Shown here: positions 62,630-64,000 of the stretch, one piece after another
How the letters are laid out: every line of letters begins with the position of its first letter
Numbering within the stretch: the stretch's first letter is position 1
NCBI GenBank assembly: GCA_027704905.1
Contig: CM051016.1
Location: 14,240,136-14,304,135, forward strand
DNA: 64,000 nt
Source of the DNA: Muraenolepis orangiensis
Taxonomy: Eukaryota; Chordata; Actinopteri; Gadiformes; Muraenolepididae
Direction: 5' to 3'
The notes under the pieces: model-generated
Databases searched by the model: none
Told to the model about the DNA's origin: nothing
Seen by the model: the letters and a program-made list of their open reading frames with translations, nothing else
Translations under genes and position numbers: made by a program

Positions 62630-64000
62630 TTCCCACTCCAGTTCCAAGCAGCCTGTGTTCCAGAAAAGCCAAATTATTTCCACTGTAAAAACAAGTTGAG
62701 CGGGTACAATGGGTACAAGTTTGAACAGGTGAATCATTTGAAAAATAACCTTACATAAAATATGAGCTTATTTAATGGGGTCTTCGGATGAATGTTGCCC
62801 CCTGACAGAACCACGCATAACCAGGACTGTCAGTACGTTTCTGCGTCGGTGTGGTGTGGTGAGCACGGGCTGCGAGCTCCCTGCTGTGCTCACGGCTTTC
62901 ATAAGCAGGACATTGCACAACAGATGGATGGGCGAGATGGGCGCCCAAAGCCCTGCCAAGGAAGCAGAGATGTGAAGGCTCGGAGAGCCTGCGTGCGTCA
63001 GGCCCGGCGTGGGTGGGTGGTGTTTTCAGAGGATATTTGTGGCATCTTGGGACTGGAAGATGTATTGCCGGCCATATTTTGCACATTTAGGGAGCTCTTG
63101 ATCTCTCCTCCGAAAACATGCCCTTATTGTGTCCAGAGCTCTGCTTGAGCTGTTCCGCCGTGCCTCGCCAGAAGCCTGGTCACAATGAAAGAGCTCCCTG
63201 GACACGGAGGTCAATGCATTCAGTATACGTTGAGCCACTTGTGTCCCCGACCCCATGGCCTCGTCATCTGGCTGTTGATTGGGTGAAATTTGTCCTGCAA
63301 AACTCAACAGTGTGGCTTTATATAGAGAGCACCTGTCCTCCTCCGAGAGAAGCGAGGAGGAGAGAGAGATCTCTCCCTCTCTGGCTCATCTGAGCGTGGA
63401 GGACTATTCCTGGAGACGCCGCGGTCAGAAACAGCACCAACGCCTCCACACGCTTCGCTCTATGTGCAGACGCCGGGAGCATGACGAGCAGGAATACAGA
63501 CTTTTCGTCTCTTTTTTGTTTTTTCCGCTGCTGCCTCAATCAAAGCTGTTTATATAAAATACCAACAAAAACCTTTCAATGAAAATTCAGAGTAAACTTC
63601 GTAGCCATGTTAATTCAACAATATCGGGCTAAACTTTAGAACGTTAGGGTATGACGTCAAACAAAACATCAACACACAAGAAAGATTCCAATCCAATGCT
63701 AGATGAAAGTAGCTCTTGAGACCGTTAATGAGGCCAGGAGCTCTGCATGCAGCCTCCTGTCATCCATGACATTCTCCACATTTTTCGGCAGGTAATTACA
63801 AGGCTGCTTCGACCAGCGGTTACTACCCTCATGAGGTCCCACACCCGGGGATGGGGACCCCATGACTGGCCTCCAGGATTAGATTTGAGAGGACCATCGA
63901 TGAGTCACTGAATTGGAAATATAAGGAAATCATTGCCCAAATGAAAGGCGTCCTGCCTCTTTAATCGGTGTGTTTTGGGGACAGTTTGACACGTACCCAT
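61770..64000. other. intergenic sequence to window end
   Basis: No convincing exon. A (CA)n with a C run lies at 62580-62627. A CpG-richer stretch at 63020-63520 contains TTTATATAGAG near 63318, a possible TATA element of an outside gene, but nothing coding follows. Confidence 0.55.

Overview
This is a stretch of a teleost fish chromosome. The evidence is vertebrate-type split genes with GT-AG introns, a fish-like retroelement and transposon load (a Rex3-type RTE LINE, Tc1 elements with IR/DR ends, tRNA-derived SINEs, a Harbinger-like and a hAT-like element), and very long (CA)n/(TG)n microsatellites in almost every intron. The microsatellite density recalls gadid (cod-like) genomes, but that is only an inference.

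Two protein-coding genes are present, both on the + strand. The window opens inside a GABA-A receptor rho subunit gene. Its last three coding exons (376-528, 1471-1679, 2822-3154) encode M1 to the C-terminus, and a serine at pore position 2' points to rho-2 (gabrr2). The rest of the gene lies upstream of the window. From about 11.7 kb to 56.4 kb lies a complete gene for nesprin-3 (syne3), the KASH-domain protein of the outer nuclear membrane. It has a non-coding first exon in a CpG-rich, CRE-containing promoter and 17 coding exons. Their phases all join and their lengths sum to 3654 bp (1217 residues plus stop). One 805-bp exon adds a long low-complexity segment that makes the protein about 240 residues longer than the mammalian one.

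The interval between the genes (5.6-11.25 kb) is a nest of transposons. A Tc1 copy was struck by a small THAP-domain element with an apparent 8-bp target duplication, and separately by a nearly full-length RTE/Rex3 LINE with a 12-bp target duplication. Intron 1 of syne3 holds a second Tc1 copy inside a (GATA)n repeat. It also holds a 4.6-kb element with inverted repeats of about 640 bp that carries a decayed minus-strand gene of a family I cannot name; this element was itself entered by a Harbinger-like element with a Myb/SANT ORF. The other introns hold SINE copies, minisatellites and palindromes.

Downstream of syne3 (56.4-64 kb) I see no coding sequence. That region holds a 207-bp hAT-like MITE with an 8-bp duplication, a 0.6-kb MITE flanked by TTAA, a 23-bp minisatellite with higher-order structure, and microsatellites. 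The most unusual items are the long-inverted-repeat element, the THAP element, the enlarged syne3 exon, a perfect 36-bp palindrome beside a syne3 exon, and microsatellites that begin at splice donors.
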